From: Gammaproteobacteria bacterium
GTDB lineage: Bacteria > Pseudomonadota > Gammaproteobacteria > Steroidobacterales > GCA-2729495
DNA: 64,000 nt
Assembly (NCBI GenBank): GCA_020851975.1
Contig: JADZBS010000126.1
Location: 1 to 64,000, forward strand
Reading direction: 5' to 3'
A program made the position numbers and the translations under genes. The notes under the pieces were generated by a model. The model saw only the letters and a list, made by a program, of their open reading frames with translations. It ran no database searches and was not told where the DNA came from. Positions 39,029-50,100 of this stretch are shown here, piece after piece. Within the stretch, counting starts at the first letter, position 1. Each line of letters begins with the position of its first letter.

Positions 39029-39289
39029 ATGGCACACAAGAAGGCAGGTGGCAGCACCCGCAACGGTCGCGATTCCGAGGCGAAACGTCTCGGCGTCAAG
39101 CGCTTCGGTGGCGAGGGCGTGGTGGCCGGCAACATCATCCTGCGCCAGCGGGGCACGCAGTATCACGCCGGCACCCACGTCGGCATGGGTCGCGACCACA
39201 CGCTGTTCGCGACGGCCGACTGCAAGGTCGAGTTCAGGCGCCGTGGCCCGAAGCACCGGCTGTTCGTGAACGTCGTTCCCCAGGGCTGA
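39029..39289 (+). CDS. rpmA: 50S ribosomal protein L27
   Basis: [61 protein letters not shown]. Confidence 0.98.
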   Translation: MAHKKAGGSTRNGRDSEAKRLGVKRFGGEGVVAGNIILRQRGTQYHAGTHVGMGRDHTLFATADCKVEFRRRGPKHRLFVNVVPQG

Positions 39290-39312
39290 GCCGCGCGCTC
39301 GCCCGGGTCGAT

Positions 39313-39340
39313 GAACCCCGCCACGGCGGGGTTCGTCGTT
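39313..39340 (+). terminator. Hairpin GAACCCCGCC-AC-GGCGGGGTTC with weak T-rich tail, after rpmA
   Basis: 10-bp inverted repeat followed by GTCGTTT between rpmA and obgE. Confidence 0.5.
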
Positions 39341-39358
39341 TCTGGGAGTCCCGGTTGC

Positions 39359-40402
39359 ATGAAGTTCGTCGACGAAGCCACGGTTCGCGTGCAGGCCGGC
39401 AACGGCGGTGCCGGCTGCGTCAGCTTCCGGCGCGAAAAGAACATCCCCTGGGGTGGCCCCGACGGCGGTGACGGCGGCGACGGCGGCAGCATCTGGCTGG
39501 TTGCCCGCCAGGGCGTCAACACGCTGGCAGATTTTCGCGTGAATCGTCGCTACCGGGCCGGGCACGGCGAGCCCGGCTCCGGGGCCAACTGCAGTGGCCG
39601 CAGCGGGGAGGATCTCGAGGTTCCCGTCCCCTGCGGCACGCGCGTGCATGCGGAGGAGACCGGTGAACTGCTCGGCGACCTGACGCGCGACGGCGAGCGC
39701 CTGCGGGTGGCTGCCGGTGGCCATGGCGGCAAAGGCAACACGCGCTTCAAGAGCAGCGTCAACCGGGCGCCGCGCCGGTCGACCCCCGGCACGCCGGGCG
39801 AGGGTCGCGTGCTGAAGCTCGAGCTCACCTTGCTTGCCGATGTCGGTCTGCTCGGCAAGCCGAACGCCGGGAAATCGACGCTGATCCGCGCCGTGTCGGC
39901 GGCCCGGCCGAAGGTGGCCGACTACCCGTTCACGACGCTGCACCCGAACCTGGGGGTCGTCTATGTCGGGGAACTGCGCAGTTTCGTCATGGCCGACATC
40001 CCGGGCCTCATCGAGGGCGCCGCCGAGGGGGCAGGGCTCGGCACGCGTTTCCTGAAGCACCTGGAACGTACGCGCCTGCTGCTGCACCTGGTGGACCTCG
40101 CACCGCCACCGGGCACGACCGAGCCCGCGGCCGACGCGCTGGAGATCGTCGGCGAACTGCAGCGCTTCAGTCCGGAACTCGCCGGCAAGGAGCGCTGGCT
40201 GGTGCTGAACAAGGTCGACCTGCTGGCGGATGGCGAGGTGGCGGCGCGCGAGCGCGAGGTGATCGGTGCGCTCGGGTGGGACGGACCGGTGTACCGCATC
40301 AGTGCGGCGGACGGCACGGGTACCACGCGCCTGGTGGGCGACGTGATGAGGCGGCTGGAGGAACTCGCTGCGGTCGCGACCGTGGCGCCCGGCGACGGCT
40401 GA
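39359..40402 (+). CDS. obgE: Obg GTPase
   Basis: [44 protein letters not shown]...[38 protein letters not shown]. Confidence 0.97.
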   Translation: MKFVDEATVRVQAGNGGAGCVSFRREKNIPWGGPDGGDGGDGGSIWLVARQGVNTLADFRVNRRYRAGHGEPGSGANCSGRSGEDLEVPVPCGTRVHAEETGELLGDLTRDGERLRVAAGGHGGKGNTRFKSSVNRAPRRSTPGTPGEGRVLKLELTLLADVGLLGKPNAGKSTLIRAVSAARPKVADYPFTTLHPNLGVVYVGELRSFVMADIPGLIEGAAEGAGLGTRFLKHLERTRLLLHLVDLAPPPGTTEPAADALEIVGELQRFSPELAGKERWLVLNKVDLLADGEVAAREREVIGALGWDGPVYRISAADGTGTTRLVGDVMRRLEELAAVATVAPGDG

Positions 40403-40412
40403 GGCGTGGGGG

Positions 40413-40682
40413 CTACCGGGCCTTGATGGCCTTCAGCGCCTTGTTGAGCCGGCTCTTGTGCCGTGCCGCCTTGTTGCGGTGGACGATGCCCTTGCCGACC
40501 ATGGCGTCGATCTCGGGCACGGCGGCCTGCAGGGCCGTCGTCGCCGCGGCGGCATCACCGCCCTTGATTGCCTTGTCGGCCTTCTTCATGGCGCTGCGCA
40601 TGCGGGTGCGCAGGGCGGCGTTACGCTGGCGGTGCTTCTCCGCCTGCCGCGCCTTTTTCGCTGCTGACTTGATGTTCGCCAA
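40413..40682 (-). CDS. rpsT: 30S ribosomal protein S20 (TTG start)
   Basis: (TTG)ANIKSAAKKARQAEKHRQRNAALRTRMRSAMKKADKAIKGGDAAAA...GIVHRNKAARHKSRLNKAL; AAGGT SD upstream. Confidence 0.96.
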   Translation of the reverse strand: MANIKSAAKKARQAEKHRQRNAALRTRMRSAMKKADKAIKGGDAAAATTALQAAVPEIDAMVGKGIVHRNKAARHKSRLNKALKAIKAR

Positions 40683-40821
40683 GACTGGGGGACCTTCTGT
40701 CGTTCGACGCCCGGCTGCTGCCCGGCGAAGGCGGCGTATTCTTTGGGTTTGCCCCTGCCTTGTCAAGGCGCGGACGGCCTGCTCACGGCGCGCAGCGGTG
40801 AACTGCTAGACTCCCACGCCG

Positions 40822-42441
40822 ATGCCAGGCCCCCCGTCCTCGTCCCCGGCCGCCGTCTCCGGGCGGCGCCTGCTGAAATCGACCACGACGGTCGGTGCGA
40901 TGACGCTGCTGTCACGCATCCTCGGGCTGGTGCGCGACGTGGTCTACGCGCGCCTGTTCGGCGCTTCCTTCCTGATGGACGCCTTCTTCGTGGCGTTCAA
41001 GATCCCCAACATCTTCCGCCGCTGGTCGGCGGAGGGGGCGTTCTCCCAGGCCTTCGTGCCGGTGTTCGCCGACTACGACCAGAACCGGCAGCCGGCGGAG
41101 GTGCGCGAGCTGGTGGACCGCGTCACCGGCACGCTCGGCCTGCTGCTGCTCGCCATCACGGTGCTCGGCATCGTGGCTGCGCCATTGCTGATCCTGGCAT
41201 TCGCGCCGGGATTTGCCGCGGCGACGACGGAGGCCGCCCGCTTCGGCCTCGCCGTGGACATGCTGCGGCTGACCTTTCCCTACCTCTTCTTCATTTCGCT
41301 GGGGGCGCTCGCCGGCGGCATCCTCAACACCTACCACCGCTTCGGGGTGCCGGCCTTCTCGCCGGTGCTCCTCAACATCGTCATGATCGTCTTCGCCGCC
41401 TTCGTGGCACCGTACTACGAGCGGCCGGGCATGGCGCTCGCGGCCGGCGTGTTCGCCGCCGGCGTGATCCAGCTTGCCTTCATGGTGCCGTCACTGCGCC
41501 GCATCCGGCTGCTGCCGCGGCCACGCTGGGGCGCGCAGCATCCGGGCGTGCGCCGCATCCTCGGCCTCATGGTGCCGGCGATCTTCGGCTCGTCGGTGGC
41601 GCAGCTGAGCATCCTGCTCGACACGCTCATCGCCTCGTTTCTCGTCACCGGCAGCATCAGCTGGCTGTACTACGCCGACCGGCTCATGGAGTTTCCCCTC
41701 GGGATCTTCGGCATTGCGCTTGCCACCGTGATCCTGCCGAACCTCTCCCGCCAGCACGCCAGCGCCTCGGGCGAGGCCTTCGCCGCCACGCTCGGCTGGT
41801 CGATCCGCTTCGTGGTACTGATCTCGGCGCCGGCCTCGGTGGGCCTCGTGCTGCTCGCCGGGCCGATGCTCGCCACGCTCTTCTACGGCGGGCAGTTCAC
41901 CGCCGCCGACGTGCGCATGGCGAGCTACGCGCTGATGGCCTACGGTGCCGGGCTCGCCGCGCTGACCCTGGTCAAGGTGCTCGCTCCGGGTTACTTCGCG
42001 CGCCAGGACACCCGCACGCCGGTGCGGGTCGGGCTGATCGCGCTCGGCTGCAACATGGCCTTCAACCTGGCCGTGGTGGCGCCCTGGGCGTATGCCGGGC
42101 TGCCGGCCCCGCACGCCGGGCTCGCGCTGTCCACTTCGCTTTCCGGGTGCCTGAACGCGGCGCTCCTGTTCCGCGGCCTGCGCCGGGACGGGGTGCTGCC
42201 GGCGCGCGCGGGGCTGCGCGCGTTCGTGCTCCGCGTGGCGATCGCCTGCGGCGTCATGGGGGCGCTGCTGGTCGCCTTCACGCCGCCGCTGCCGCGCTGG
42301 CTCGAGGCCGGGTTGCTGGAGCGTTGCCTGTGGCTGGCGGCCATCATCGGCGGGGCGGTCGTGGCCTACTTCGCGAGCCTGCTCGCCGTCGGGCTGCGGC
42401 CGGCCGAGCTGCGGATGAAAACCGCGGGGCCGCCCGTATAA
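40822..42441 (+). CDS. murJ: Lipid II flippase MurJ
   Basis: LLKSTTTVGAMTLLSRILGLVRDVVYARLFGASFLMDAFFVAFKIPNIFRRWSAEGAFSQAFVPVFADY. Confidence 0.96.
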   Translation: MPGPPSSSPAAVSGRRLLKSTTTVGAMTLLSRILGLVRDVVYARLFGASFLMDAFFVAFKIPNIFRRWSAEGAFSQAFVPVFADYDQNRQPAEVRELVDRVTGTLGLLLLAITVLGIVAAPLLILAFAPGFAAATTEAARFGLAVDMLRLTFPYLFFISLGALAGGILNTYHRFGVPAFSPVLLNIVMIVFAAFVAPYYERPGMALAAGVFAAGVIQLAFMVPSLRRIRLLPRPRWGAQHPGVRRILGLMVPAIFGSSVAQLSILLDTLIASFLVTGSISWLYYADRLMEFPLGIFGIALATVILPNLSRQHASASGEAFAATLGWSIRFVVLISAPASVGLVLLAGPMLATLFYGGQFTAADVRMASYALMAYGAGLAALTLVKVLAPGYFARQDTRTPVRVGLIALGCNMAFNLAVVAPWAYAGLPAPHAGLALSTSLSGCLNAALLFRGLRRDGVLPARAGLRAFVLRVAIACGVMGALLVAFTPPLPRWLEAGLLERCLWLAAIIGGAVVAYFASLLAVGLRPAELRMKTAGPPV

Positions 42442-42466
42442 TCGCGGCTTTGGGCGTGCGGCTGCG

Positions 42467-43399
42467 ATGAGACTGATTCGCCGGCCGGCCGGGCGGCCCG
42501 GGATCCTGTCCCGGGGCTGCGTGGCCACGATCGGGGTATTCGACGGCGTGCACCGCGGCCACCAGCGCATCCTGCGGCGCGTGACCGAGGAGGCCGGTCG
42601 CCGCGCGCTGCGCTCGCTGGTGTTCACGTTCGAACCGACGCCGCGCGAGTACTTCAGCAGTGCGACACCGCCGGCGCGGCTGACGCGTTTTCGCGAGAAG
42701 TTCGCGCTGCTGGCCGGGCTCGGGCTCGATGCGTTGTACTGCCCGCGCTTCGAGCCGGCCCTCGAGTCGCTGGCCCCGGTGCAGTTCATCGAGGAGCTGC
42801 TGGTGCGTCGCCTGTGCGTGCGCCACCTCGTGGTGGGTGACGACTTCCGTTTCGCGAGCCGCCGCGCCGGCACGCTGGCGGACCTGGAAGCTGGTGGCCG
42901 TGCGCACGGCTTCACGGTCGAACAGGTGGGCAGCGTGGTCGCAGGCGGCGCACGCGTGTCGAGCACCGCGGTGCGCGAGGCGCTGGCGGCGGGAGACATG
43001 ACGCGTGCGCGCGAGCTGCTCGGCCGCTGGTATGCGATGACGGGCCGGGTCGTGCGCGGACGCCGGCTGGGCCACGCGCTCGGCATGCCGACGGCGAACG
43101 TCAACCTCTGCCGCCGGCAGAGCCCGGTGGCCGGGATTTTCGCGGTGCAGGTGGCCGGCCTGGGCGATGGGCTGCTGCCGGGTGTGGCGAGCGTCGGCAC
43201 GCGACCGACGGTCGCCGGCGTGGAGCCGCTCCTGGAAGTGCATGTCTTCGATTTCGACCGCGACATCTACGGCCGCTACATCGAGGTGCGGTTCGTGGCG
43301 CGACTGCGCGACGAGGTGCGGTTTCCCGACCTCGCGAGCCTGCAGCAGCAGATGCACCTCGATGCCCGGCAGGCGCGCAGCCTGCTCAAGGACCACTGA
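42467..43399 (+). CDS. ribF: Bifunctional riboflavin kinase / FAD synthetase
   Basis: CVATIGVFDGVHRGHQRILRRV...VVGDDFRFASRRAGT...GRVVRGRRLGHALGMPTANV...ASVGTRPTV. Confidence 0.95.
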   Translation: MRLIRRPAGRPGILSRGCVATIGVFDGVHRGHQRILRRVTEEAGRRALRSLVFTFEPTPREYFSSATPPARLTRFREKFALLAGLGLDALYCPRFEPALESLAPVQFIEELLVRRLCVRHLVVGDDFRFASRRAGTLADLEAGGRAHGFTVEQVGSVVAGGARVSSTAVREALAAGDMTRARELLGRWYAMTGRVVRGRRLGHALGMPTANVNLCRRQSPVAGIFAVQVAGLGDGLLPGVASVGTRPTVAGVEPLLEVHVFDFDRDIYGRYIEVRFVARLRDEVRFPDLASLQQQMHLDARQARSLLKDH

Positions 43400-43414
43400 A
43401 GGACGGCGACGCGA

Positions 43415-46222
43415 GTGAGCGAGCACGACTACAAGGCAACCCTGAACCTGCCCGAAACGGACTTCCCGATGAAGGCGAGCCTCGCCGAGCGCGAACCGGC
43501 GATGCTCGCGGCATGGGAAGCCGACGACGTCTACGGACGCATTCGTCGCGCTGCCGCCGGGCGGCCGAAATTCCTGCTGGTCGACGGGCCGCCCTATGCC
43601 AACGGCCAGATCCACCTCGGCCACGCGGTGAACAAGGCCCTGAAGGACATGGTAGTGAAGTCGAAGACGCTGTCCGGCTTCGACGCGCCCTACATCCCGG
43701 GTTGGGACTGCCACGGGCTGCCGATCGAGCTCGAAGTCGAGAAGAAGCACGGCAAGGTGGGCCGCAAGCTCGACGCCACGCAGTTTCGCGAGGCCTGCCG
43801 GCAGTACGCGCGGGCCCAGGTCGACAGCCAGCGGCGCGATTTTCGCCGTCTCGGCGTGCTCGGCGACTGGGATCGTCCCTACCTCACCCTGGATCCGGCG
43901 TTCGAGGCCAGCCAGGTGCGCGGTTTCGCACGCATCATGGCCAACGGCCACGTGCAGCGCGGCTACAAGCCGGTGCACTGGTGCCTGGACTGCGGCTCGG
44001 CGCTCGCCGAGGCGGAAGTGGAGTACGCCGACCGGACCTCGAGCGCCATCGACGTGCGGTTCGAGGTGGTCGATCGCGCCGACTGCGACCGGCGTCTCGC
44101 CCTGTCGCCCGGTGCGGCGCTGCCACTGGCCATCCCCATCTGGACCACCACGCCCTGGACACTGCCGGCCAATCAGGCCGTGGCGCTCGGTCCGGCGCAC
44201 GACTACGTCCTGGTGGAGGCGACCATCGCCGGCCGGCGTGAGCGTCTGGTGCTCGCCGAGGCGCTGGCGAGTGCCGCGCTGTCACGTTACGGTGCCGGCG
44301 ACATCGTGCAGATCGCCCGTTTTCACGGCGACGCGCTCGCCGGACTGCTGCTGCAGCACCCGTTCTGCGAGCGCCAGGTGCCGGTGATCACCGGCGAGCA
44401 CGTCACGCTCGACGCCGGGACCGGCGCGGTGCACACGGCGCCCGGCCACGGTCTCGAGGACTTTGCCGCAGGCGTGGCTCATGGACTGCCGCTCGACAAT
44501 CCGGTGGACGGCACCGGTGTCTTCGTGGCCGGCACGCCACGGTTCGCCGGCATGCACATCAAGGAAGCCAACGAGGCGATCGTCGCCACGCTGGCCGCGG
44601 AAGGCAGGCTGCTGCGGGCCGAGAAGGTCGTGCACAGCTACCCGCATTGCTGGCGCCACAAGTCGCCGCTGATCTTCCGTGCCACGCCGCAGTGGTTCAT
44701 CAGTCTCGACCGCAACGGCCTGCGAGCCGCCGCGCTCGACGCCATCGGCGAGGTGCGCTGGGTGCCGGACTGGGGCCGCCAGCGCATCGAGAGCATGGTG
44801 GCCGGGCGTCCGGACTGGTGCGTCTCGCGCCAGCGGGCCTGGGGCGTGCCGATTCCCTTGTTCGTGCACCGGAGCAGCGGGGACGTGCATCCGGAGAGCC
44901 CCCGACTCATCGAGGAGGTCGCCCGGCGCATGCAACAGCGCGGCGTGGATGCCTGGTTCGACCTCGATCCGCGCGAACTGCTCGGAGCCGATGCCGGCGA
45001 CTACGAGAAGGTCAGCGACACCATGGACGTGTGGATGGACTCCGGCATGGTGCACCACTGTCTCGCCGCCGCCCGTCCCGAGGTCGGCTTTCCGGCAAGC
45101 CTCTACCTGGAGGGCTCCGACCAGCACCGCGGCTGGTTCCAGAGTTCGCTGCTCACCTCGGTGGCGATGCACGGGCGCGCGCCCTACGAGGCCGTGCTCA
45201 CCCACGGCTTCACCGTGGACGAGAAGGGCCGCAAGATGTCGAAGTCGCTCGGCAACGGCATCGAGCCGCAGCGCGTGTTCTCCACGCTCGGCGCCGACGT
45301 GCTGCGCCTGTGGGTCGCTGCCACCGACTACCGCGGCGAGATGAGCGGCTCGAACGAGATCCTCAAGCGCATCTCGGAGTCCTACCGGCGCATGCGCAAC
45401 ACCGTGCGCTTCCTGCTCGGCAACCTGCATGGCTTCGACCCGCAGCGCCATGCCGTGGCGGTGGAGGAACTCGTCGACCTCGACCGCTGGGCGCTCGCGC
45501 GCACCGGCGAGCTGCAGCGCGAGATCCTCGCCGCCTACGACGCCTACGAGTTCCACCGCGTCTACCAGCTGCTGCACAACTTCTGCGTGGTCGACCTCGG
45601 CGCCTTCTACCTCGACGTCATCAAGGACCGCCTCTACACCACGCCGCGCGAGGGCGCACCGCGCCGTTCCGCGCAGACCGCCATGTACCACGTCGCCGAG
45701 GCGATGGTGCGCTGGCTCGCGCCGGTGCTGAGCTTCACGGCCGAGGAGATCTGGCGCGCGCTGCCGGGCAGTCGCGACACCACGGTGTTCACCAGTACCT
45801 GGCATGAGCTGCCGGCACCCGGTGCTGGCCGCATCGACTGGCCGGTGCTCCTGCGGGTGCGCGAGACCGCCGCACGGGCGCTCGAGGCCCTGCGCGTCGC
45901 CGGGCGCATTGGCTCCGGGCTCGATGCCGAGCTCGGGATCTACGCGGATGGAGCGACCGGGGCGGCGCTCGCCGGCCTCGGGCCGGAGCTGCGCTTCGTG
46001 TTCATCACCTCCGCAGCCAGCGTGCACCCGGCTGCGGAACGCCCGGCCGAGGCGATGCCCGGCGAGGGCTTCTGGGTGGCGGTGACGCCCGCCACGCACG
46101 AGAAATGCGTGCGCTGCTGGCACCGGCGCGAGGACGTCGGTCGCAACGCCGCCCACCCGCAGCTCTGCGGCCGCTGCGTCGGCAACGTGGAGGGCCCGGG
46201 CGAACGCCGGGCCTGCGCCTGA
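43415..46222 (+). CDS. ileS: Isoleucyl-tRNA synthetase
   Basis: [23 protein letters not shown]...[52 protein letters not shown]...KMSKSLGN; C-terminal [12 protein letters not shown] zinc site. Confidence 0.98.
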   Translation: MSEHDYKATLNLPETDFPMKASLAEREPAMLAAWEADDVYGRIRRAAAGRPKFLLVDGPPYANGQIHLGHAVNKALKDMVVKSKTLSGFDAPYIPGWDCHGLPIELEVEKKHGKVGRKLDATQFREACRQYARAQVDSQRRDFRRLGVLGDWDRPYLTLDPAFEASQVRGFARIMANGHVQRGYKPVHWCLDCGSALAEAEVEYADRTSSAIDVRFEVVDRADCDRRLALSPGAALPLAIPIWTTTPWTLPANQAVALGPAHDYVLVEATIAGRRERLVLAEALASAALSRYGAGDIVQIARFHGDALAGLLLQHPFCERQVPVITGEHVTLDAGTGAVHTAPGHGLEDFAAGVAHGLPLDNPVDGTGVFVAGTPRFAGMHIKEANEAIVATLAAEGRLLRAEKVVHSYPHCWRHKSPLIFRATPQWFISLDRNGLRAAALDAIGEVRWVPDWGRQRIESMVAGRPDWCVSRQRAWGVPIPLFVHRSSGDVHPESPRLIEEVARRMQQRGVDAWFDLDPRELLGADAGDYEKVSDTMDVWMDSGMVHHCLAAARPEVGFPASLYLEGSDQHRGWFQSSLLTSVAMHGRAPYEAVLTHGFTVDEKGRKMSKSLGNGIEPQRVFSTLGADVLRLWVAATDYRGEMSGSNEILKRISESYRRMRNTVRFLLGNLHGFDPQRHAVAVEELVDLDRWALARTGELQREILAAYDAYEFHRVYQLLHNFCVVDLGAFYLDVIKDRLYTTPREGAPRRSAQTAMYHVAEAMVRWLAPVLSFTAEEIWRALPGSRDTTVFTSTWHELPAPGAGRIDWPVLLRVRETAARALEALRVAGRIGSGLDAELGIYADGATGAALAGLGPELRFVFITSAASVHPAAERPAEAMPGEGFWVAVTPATHEKCVRCWHRREDVGRNAAHPQLCGRCVGNVEGPGERRACA

Positions 46223-46737
46223 TGGCCGGGTCGCCGCCGGCTGCAGTCACCGCCGGGCGCCGCCCGCTGCTCGCCTCGCTGGTCGTTTCGCTTCTCGTCG
46301 TGCTGCTCGACCAGCTGACCAAGTTCGAGGTCACGCAGTCGCTGGATCTCTATCAGCGCGTGCCCGTGCTGCCGTTCTTCGATCTCGTGCGCCTGCACAA
46401 CAGCGGCGCGGCGTTCAGCTTCCTCGCCGGTGCCTCGGGCTGGCAGAACTGGCTGTTCATGGGCGTGGCGGTCGTCATCAGTGCGGGCATCCTGTGGTGG
46501 CTCGTGCAGTTGCCCCGCCGCGGCAAGGCCGTGCTCGGGCTCGGGCTGGCGCTGCTGCTGGGTGGCGCCATCGGCAACCTCATCGACCGTGTGCTCTACG
46601 GCTACGTGGTCGACTTCATCCTGCTCTACTACGGCGAGTGGTCGTATCCGGCCTTCAACATCGCCGATTCCGCCATCACCTGCGGCGTGGCGCTGGTGCT
46701 GTTCGACGGGCTGGTGCTCGAGCGGCGCCGCCGCTAG
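46222..46737 (+). CDS. lspA: Lipoprotein signal peptidase
   Basis: VVLLDQLTKFEVTQSLDLYQRVPVLPFFDLVRLHNSGAAFSFLA...GGAIGNLIDRVLYGYVVDFI...AFNIADSAI. Confidence 0.97.
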   Translation: MAGSPPAAVTAGRRPLLASLVVSLLVVLLDQLTKFEVTQSLDLYQRVPVLPFFDLVRLHNSGAAFSFLAGASGWQNWLFMGVAVVISAGILWWLVQLPRRGKAVLGLGLALLLGGAIGNLIDRVLYGYVVDFILLYYGEWSYPAFNIADSAITCGVALVLFDGLVLERRRR

Positions 46738-47195
46738 CGCCAGCAACGCTCGGTGATGGCCGCACCCGTGGCGCCATCGCGTGCCGAGGCCGTGCGCAGG
46801 CCGCTCTGGTCGATCGTCAACACCCAGCAGTCGACATCGTCGGCCTGTGCACCGTCCGGGTCGACCGTGGCCCTGGTCGTGAAGCCGACCGCCGGCCCGC
46901 CGGCCGGGAGCTCGATCGCGAGCGTGTAGTAGCCGTGCTCGGTGCCGGCGATGCCCAGTCCGGCGGGTGGCGCCCCGGCCATGGCCGCGCCATCGGCGTA
47001 TTGCCCGTTCTGGGCGTAGAACTTTTCCTGGGCGGCGGCGAGACGCAGCAGCGCCGTGGTGGCATCTACCCGGTTGGCGCGGCGCAGGTACTGGCGGTAG
47101 CTCGCGGTGGCGATGCTGGCGAGAAGGGCCACGATGGCCACCGTGACCATCAGTTCGATCAGCGTGAAGCCCGCGCCGGCGCGCGACTGCGGCAT
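46734..47195 (-). CDS. pilE: Type IV pilin-like protein PilE, cluster 2
   Basis: MPQSRAGAGFTLIELMVTVAIVALLASIATASYRQYLRRANRVDATTALLRLAAAQEKFYAQNGQYAD. Confidence 0.88.
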   Translation of the reverse strand: MPQSRAGAGFTLIELMVTVAIVALLASIATASYRQYLRRANRVDATTALLRLAAAQEKFYAQNGQYADGAAMAGAPPAGLGIAGTEHGYYTLAIELPAGGPAVGFTTRATVDPDGAQADDVDCWVLTIDQSGLRTASARDGATGAAITERCWR

Positions 47196-47197
47196 GC

Positions 47198-50100
47198 TCA
47201 GCGCGCCGGTTGCGGGGTCCAGAAGGTCCTCCGCAGGGCGCCGCCGGCGCCGTCCTCGGGCGGGAAGCACACCAGCCCGATGCAGCGCGTCGGGCCTTCC
47301 GTGAGGCTCGACGGGAACAGGAACACGGCGTCCGGGGCGATGCCGGCCTGGTTCAGCGTGGTGTAGCGGTCCTCCACGGTGAGCACGTCGGGGTCGGCGC
47401 TGCCGTCGAGGTTGGTGACCGGCCGGCCGTTGCAGACGTCAACCTGGTAGGCGCGGTTGATGCCGACGCCGCCGGCGCAGCTTGCCACCGCCTCAGTCGG
47501 GGAAAACGAGGTGAAGAACACCGTCTGGTCGAAGGTGGTCGAGGCGTTCAGGACCTTCTCACCCGGATCCTCGAGCAGGCGCAGGCGCCAGCCAGCGGCA
47601 TCGTTCGGCACCACGGCGGCGGCGTCCCCGGTGATGTCCTGCAGGTCGGCGACACCGAGCGGCTCTCCGTACGAGGCGCTGCTGCGGGCACCGAAGACGT
47701 TGGCGTCGCGTACCGAGAAGAACGCATCTTCGACGTCGGTGTCGAGCGGATGGCCCCGATAGCCGGAGCCGATGTTGATCGCGAGGAAGGTGCCGCGCGT
47801 GCAGTTCACGAAGACGACATCGGGCGTGGCATGAAAGCGGCGCACATCGGCCGCCGGCGGGTCGGCGAGCCCGGCGGCGCCGAGGGCCGCCAGCACGCCG
47901 CCGGCGCCGAACTCCTCGGCACCGCTGCCGTTGAGGAAGTCGAAGCGCCAGAGCTGCCCGCCCGTGTCGCCGACGTAGAGCCGGTCGGGGAGTCCGTCCC
48001 CGGTGAGGTCGATCGTGCGCGGGGCGGCCGGGATCGAGTGCGTCATCCGCGGCAGTTCCAGGTCATGCCCGTGGTCGGGTGCACCGGCGCTCCACAGGAC
48101 CTCACCGTCCTCGAGGTCGAGCACGAAGAGGGCGTTGCCGGCGGTATCGGTGCGGTAGCCGCGGTTGTCCTGGGCGTCGTCGTAACCGCCGCTGAGGACC
48201 ACCACGTCGCGTGTGTCGTCGCCGATGCGCAGCCGTGTCACCACGGGAGCGGCCCAGACCTGGCCGAGATCGCCGAGCCGTTCACTCGCCCGATCGACAC
48301 GCCAGCGCAGTTGCGGCGCATCCGGGTCGCTGACGTCGACGGCAAACACGGCCGTGCCGCCGCGGCCCATGCCGAAGACGAGCACGGCCTCGTCGCCGGC
48401 CCCGATGCCCGGCTCGCCATCCTGGTTGCGCACTGCGAGTCGCATTTCGCCGTCCAGGCCATAGCGCTTGCCGGCGCTCGCCGCGTTGACGAAGAGGTCG
48501 TTCTGTCGCGCCAGCAGCTGCCCGGGCACGTAGGCCCAGCGCTCCTCGCCGGTGGCGGCGTCGACGGCGTGCAGGTAGCCGTCGTTGGTGGTGAGGTAGA
48601 CGACGGTTTCCGGGTTCTCGGCGCTGGTTCCGTAACTCAGCGTCACCGGGCGACTGTGCAGCGGGTCGCCCATCTGGTGGCGCGGCTCGGTGCGGTCGCC
48701 ATCGCCGTCGAGGTCGGCGCCATCGTCCCCGCGCATCCAGCGGATCAGCGCATCGCGCTCGCCGGCGGCCACGCCGAGGATCCCGGCGGTGAGCGCTGCG
48801 TTCGCGGTCTCGACGCGGTTGCCGCTGGCGGAGAGGTCGGAACCGGCGATGTCGGTGTACAGGCGCCGTTCGGCGTCGGCCTCGAGCAGGGCGGCGGCGC
48901 CGCCGGCAGTGACGCGGTCGCCATCCGCGCCGACGCTCCACAGGCTCACGGCATCGGTCTCGAAGAAGCCGGTGAGCGGGTCGACGACGGCGTCGCCCGC
49001 GGCGTCGACCAGCTGGCCCTCGACGAAGCGGTACTTCTTCAGGTTGCCGGGCCAGTGCACCGTGCCGGCTGGCTCGAACAGCGCCACGAACACGTCGCGC
49101 TCGGCGGCCGCCCGGTTGAAGGTATTGGCCGGAATGGCCGGGGCGACGAAGGTGCCTGCCCGCTCGGCGATGTTGGCCACCACGGCGGTCAGCGCCGTCG
49201 TCAGGCTGGCGGTGTCGTCGGCCACGTGGTAGCGCCCGCCGCCGCGCCGGGCGGTGGACTCCAGCAGCGGAATGTCGATGGCGACGCCGACGGTATAGGT
49301 GACGACGTTCTGCAGGCCGTCCACACTGCCGGCGGCGTCGCTGCGAAAGAGATATTCCGCGAGGTCGTCGAGGCAGGCGCCATCGCCCGTGCCGTCGCAG
49401 CTGCCGACCAGCGTCGAGAATCCCGGCAGTTCGACGATGTGGTGGTCGGCACCGGTGTCACGCGTGGGCTCGCCATCGGTCAGCAGCACGATGAAATTCT
49501 TCTGGCATTGGGCATCGATCGGCGACCGGTAGATCGTCGCCGCCGGGTCGCCGCCGAGCCGTGCGGCGGGGGCGCTGAGCACCGGTCCCATGTCGCCATA
49601 GAAGATGGTGCTGCCGCGGAGGTATTCGGTCGCCTCGAACAGCGTTTCGCTGAGCGGCGTGGAGCCGCTCGCGAACAGGGCATCGACGGCATCCTTCATG
49701 GCCTGGCGTGAGGTGCCGATGTCGGTGACCGCCTGCGACACCGGCCCGCCCTCCGTGGCGTTGAAGTGCATCAGGCCGATGTTGACGTCTTCGAGCGTGT
49801 CGACGAGGCCGGTGACCACGTGCTTGACGATCTCGAGCCGGCTGCGCATCACCGTGGGCGGGTTGTCGCGCCAGTTGAGCCAGTTGCCATCGTACAGCGT
49901 GGCCTGGGCATTCCACGCGGGCTCCTGGCTGTCGTCGGCAGCCCAGGGACCCGCACTGCCGTTGGCCGCGTAGAGCGCACCGCCGCTGCCGTCGCCGTCG
50001 ACACCGCGGTCGTCCTGGCACTCGACGTGTCCGGGCTCCGGCGCCGCATCGAGTGGCTCCCAGCGCTCGGTGCCGGCCTGCCAGCCGAGGATCCTGCCGG

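Noticed and set aside
44282-46156. 624-aa antisense ORF opposite ileS, and similar long shadow ORFs (e.g. 5127-5951, 25642-27591, 30076-33027, 42344-44200)
   Set aside because: Typical antisense shadows in GC-rich DNA; no recognisable domains, and each overlaps a clear conserved gene.
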